NCBI GenBank assembly: GCA_046726435.1
Contig: JBKPAM010000127.1
Span: 1 to 5,315, forward strand
Source of the DNA: AC-32 sp046726435
Lineage (GTDB): Bacteria > Actinomycetota > Thermoleophilia > Gaiellales > Gaiellaceae
Length of the DNA: 5,315 nucleotides
Direction of reading: 5' to 3'
Shown: positions 4,918-5,315 of the stretch, piece after piece
Numbering within the stretch: the first letter of the stretch is position 1
Layout of the letters: the number at the start of each line of letters is the position of its first letter
The notes under the pieces: generated by a model
What the model saw: the letters and a program-made list of their open reading frames with translations, nothing else
Database searches by the model: none
Told to the model about the DNA's origin: nothing
Translations under genes and position numbers: made by a program

Positions 4918-5315
4918 ATCAGCGGTATCTCACGTCCGGCCTCCCGACTTCTCGCGTTCCTCGAGCTGCTGCAGAGCCGCTCCGTCGTCGACGGAGCCGC
5001 TGCCGCGAACGAGCTCGGCGTGAGCGCCCGGACGATCCGAAGGTACGCGGTCGCTCTCGACGAGATCGGCATCCCTGTCGACGGCCAGCCCGGCCTCGGC
5101 GGCGGCTACCGGCTCCGGCCGGGCACCCGTCTCCCGCCGATGATGCTCTCGGACGAGGAGGCGGCGGCGGTCTTCTTCGGCCTCCTCGTCGCCGACCAGC
5201 GCGGCCTTACCGGCGCACAGGGCGCGCTCACGAAGATCGCCCGGGTGCTTCCGGAGCGGCTCACGCGCCGGGTCGAACGCCTCCGCACCGAGCTCAGTCT
5301 CGCGGGTGAGCCCCA
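4918..5315 (+). CDS. YafY-type HTH transcriptional regulator (WYL family), N-terminal part, no normal start codon
   Basis: The coding frame runs from just after a TGA (4915-4917) to the window end, about 132 codons of a usual 310-330. It begins with SRLLAFLELLQSRSVV and the winged helix-turn-helix (HTH_11/DeoR-like) ANELGVSARTIRRYAVALDEIGIPV, then the wing GLGGGYRLRPG, and continues with the linker helices LSDEEAAAVFFGLLVADQ expected before a WYL domain. The WYL domain itself lies beyond the window, so its presence is inferred from the family. These proteins are usually local regulators, and the divergent DUF1579-like gene is the likely target. Oddly, there is no ATG, GTG or TTG in frame between the TGA and the HTH. 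The first is GTG 5020, which would remove half of the DNA-binding fold. A TTG at 4914 lies in the adjacent frame, and losing one C from CCC at 4943-4945 would join it to this frame. The left edge given here is the limit of the open frame, not a proven start. Confidence 0.8.
   Translation, partial: MSGISRPASRLLAFLELLQSRSVVDGAAAANELGVSARTIRRYAVALDEIGIPVDGQPGLGGGYRLRPGTRLPPMMLSDEEAAAVFFGLLVADQRGLTGAQGALTKIARVLPERLTRRVERLRTELSLAGEP

Noticed and set aside
4914..5309. An open frame starting at TTG 4914 and running one frame off the HTH/WYL regulator
   Set aside because: After the first dozen residues it becomes an Arg/Pro/Ala-rich shadow. The conserved HTH and GLGGGYRLRPG wing are in the neighbouring frame. 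Only its first codons may matter, as a possible true start before a frameshift.
1..5315. A search for CRISPR arrays, tRNA/rRNA genes, IS ends, att sites or toxin-antitoxin genes
   Set aside because: I saw no regularly spaced repeats, no cloverleaf-like segments, no transposase or integrase motifs and no terminal inverted repeats.

Overview
The window reads as chromosomal DNA from a high-GC (about 70% by eye) actinobacterium. It shows strong G/C third-position bias, secreted FN3 and bacterial Ig-like proteins, and HTH-WYL and AraC regulators. Some secreted-protein tails, such as the C-terminal 'LTEEQAAILLELAQALA', recall Thermoleophilia (Gaiellales/Solirubrobacterales) as far as I remember such proteins, but that placement is a guess. 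There is no sign of tRNA, rRNA, CRISPR, IS element, integrase or phage genes.

Layout from left to right: (1) the 3' two-thirds of an aldo/keto reductase (+, 2-598, 5' end off window). (2) A secreted protein with three fibronectin type III domains (-, 595-1530), whose stop codon shares the CTAG at 595-598 with the reductase stop. (3) A DHA2-type major facilitator drug-efflux transporter (-, 1571-2986), 40 bp upstream of the FN3 gene and possibly cotranscribed with it. (4) A divergent AraC-family regulator (+, 3012-3842), with only 25 bp between the two start codons. (5) A 150-codon Ig-like plus helical C-terminal module (-, 3827-4279), probably the 3' remnant of a much larger secreted protein; its tail overlaps the AraC gene by 16 bp. 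(6) A DUF1579-like lipocalin-type small cytoplasmic protein (-, 4336-4845). (7) Divergent from it, the start of a YafY-type HTH/WYL-family regulator (+, about 4918 to beyond the window end).

Two regulator-target pairs give the window its logic. The AraC regulator and the MFS exporter share a tiny divergent control region with a CATTG repeat. The HTH/WYL regulator and the DUF1579-like gene share a 72-bp gap with a 19-bp imperfect palindrome. Both assignments rest on gene arrangement, not on direct evidence of binding. The reductase and the FN3 gene show no evident functional link to the rest.

I do not see a convincing previously undescribed system. The points most worth checking are the missing start codon of the HTH/WYL regulator (a possible one-base frameshift), the decayed Ig-like gene, and the two compact divergent control regions. 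No stretch longer than about 75 bp lacks an assigned feature.
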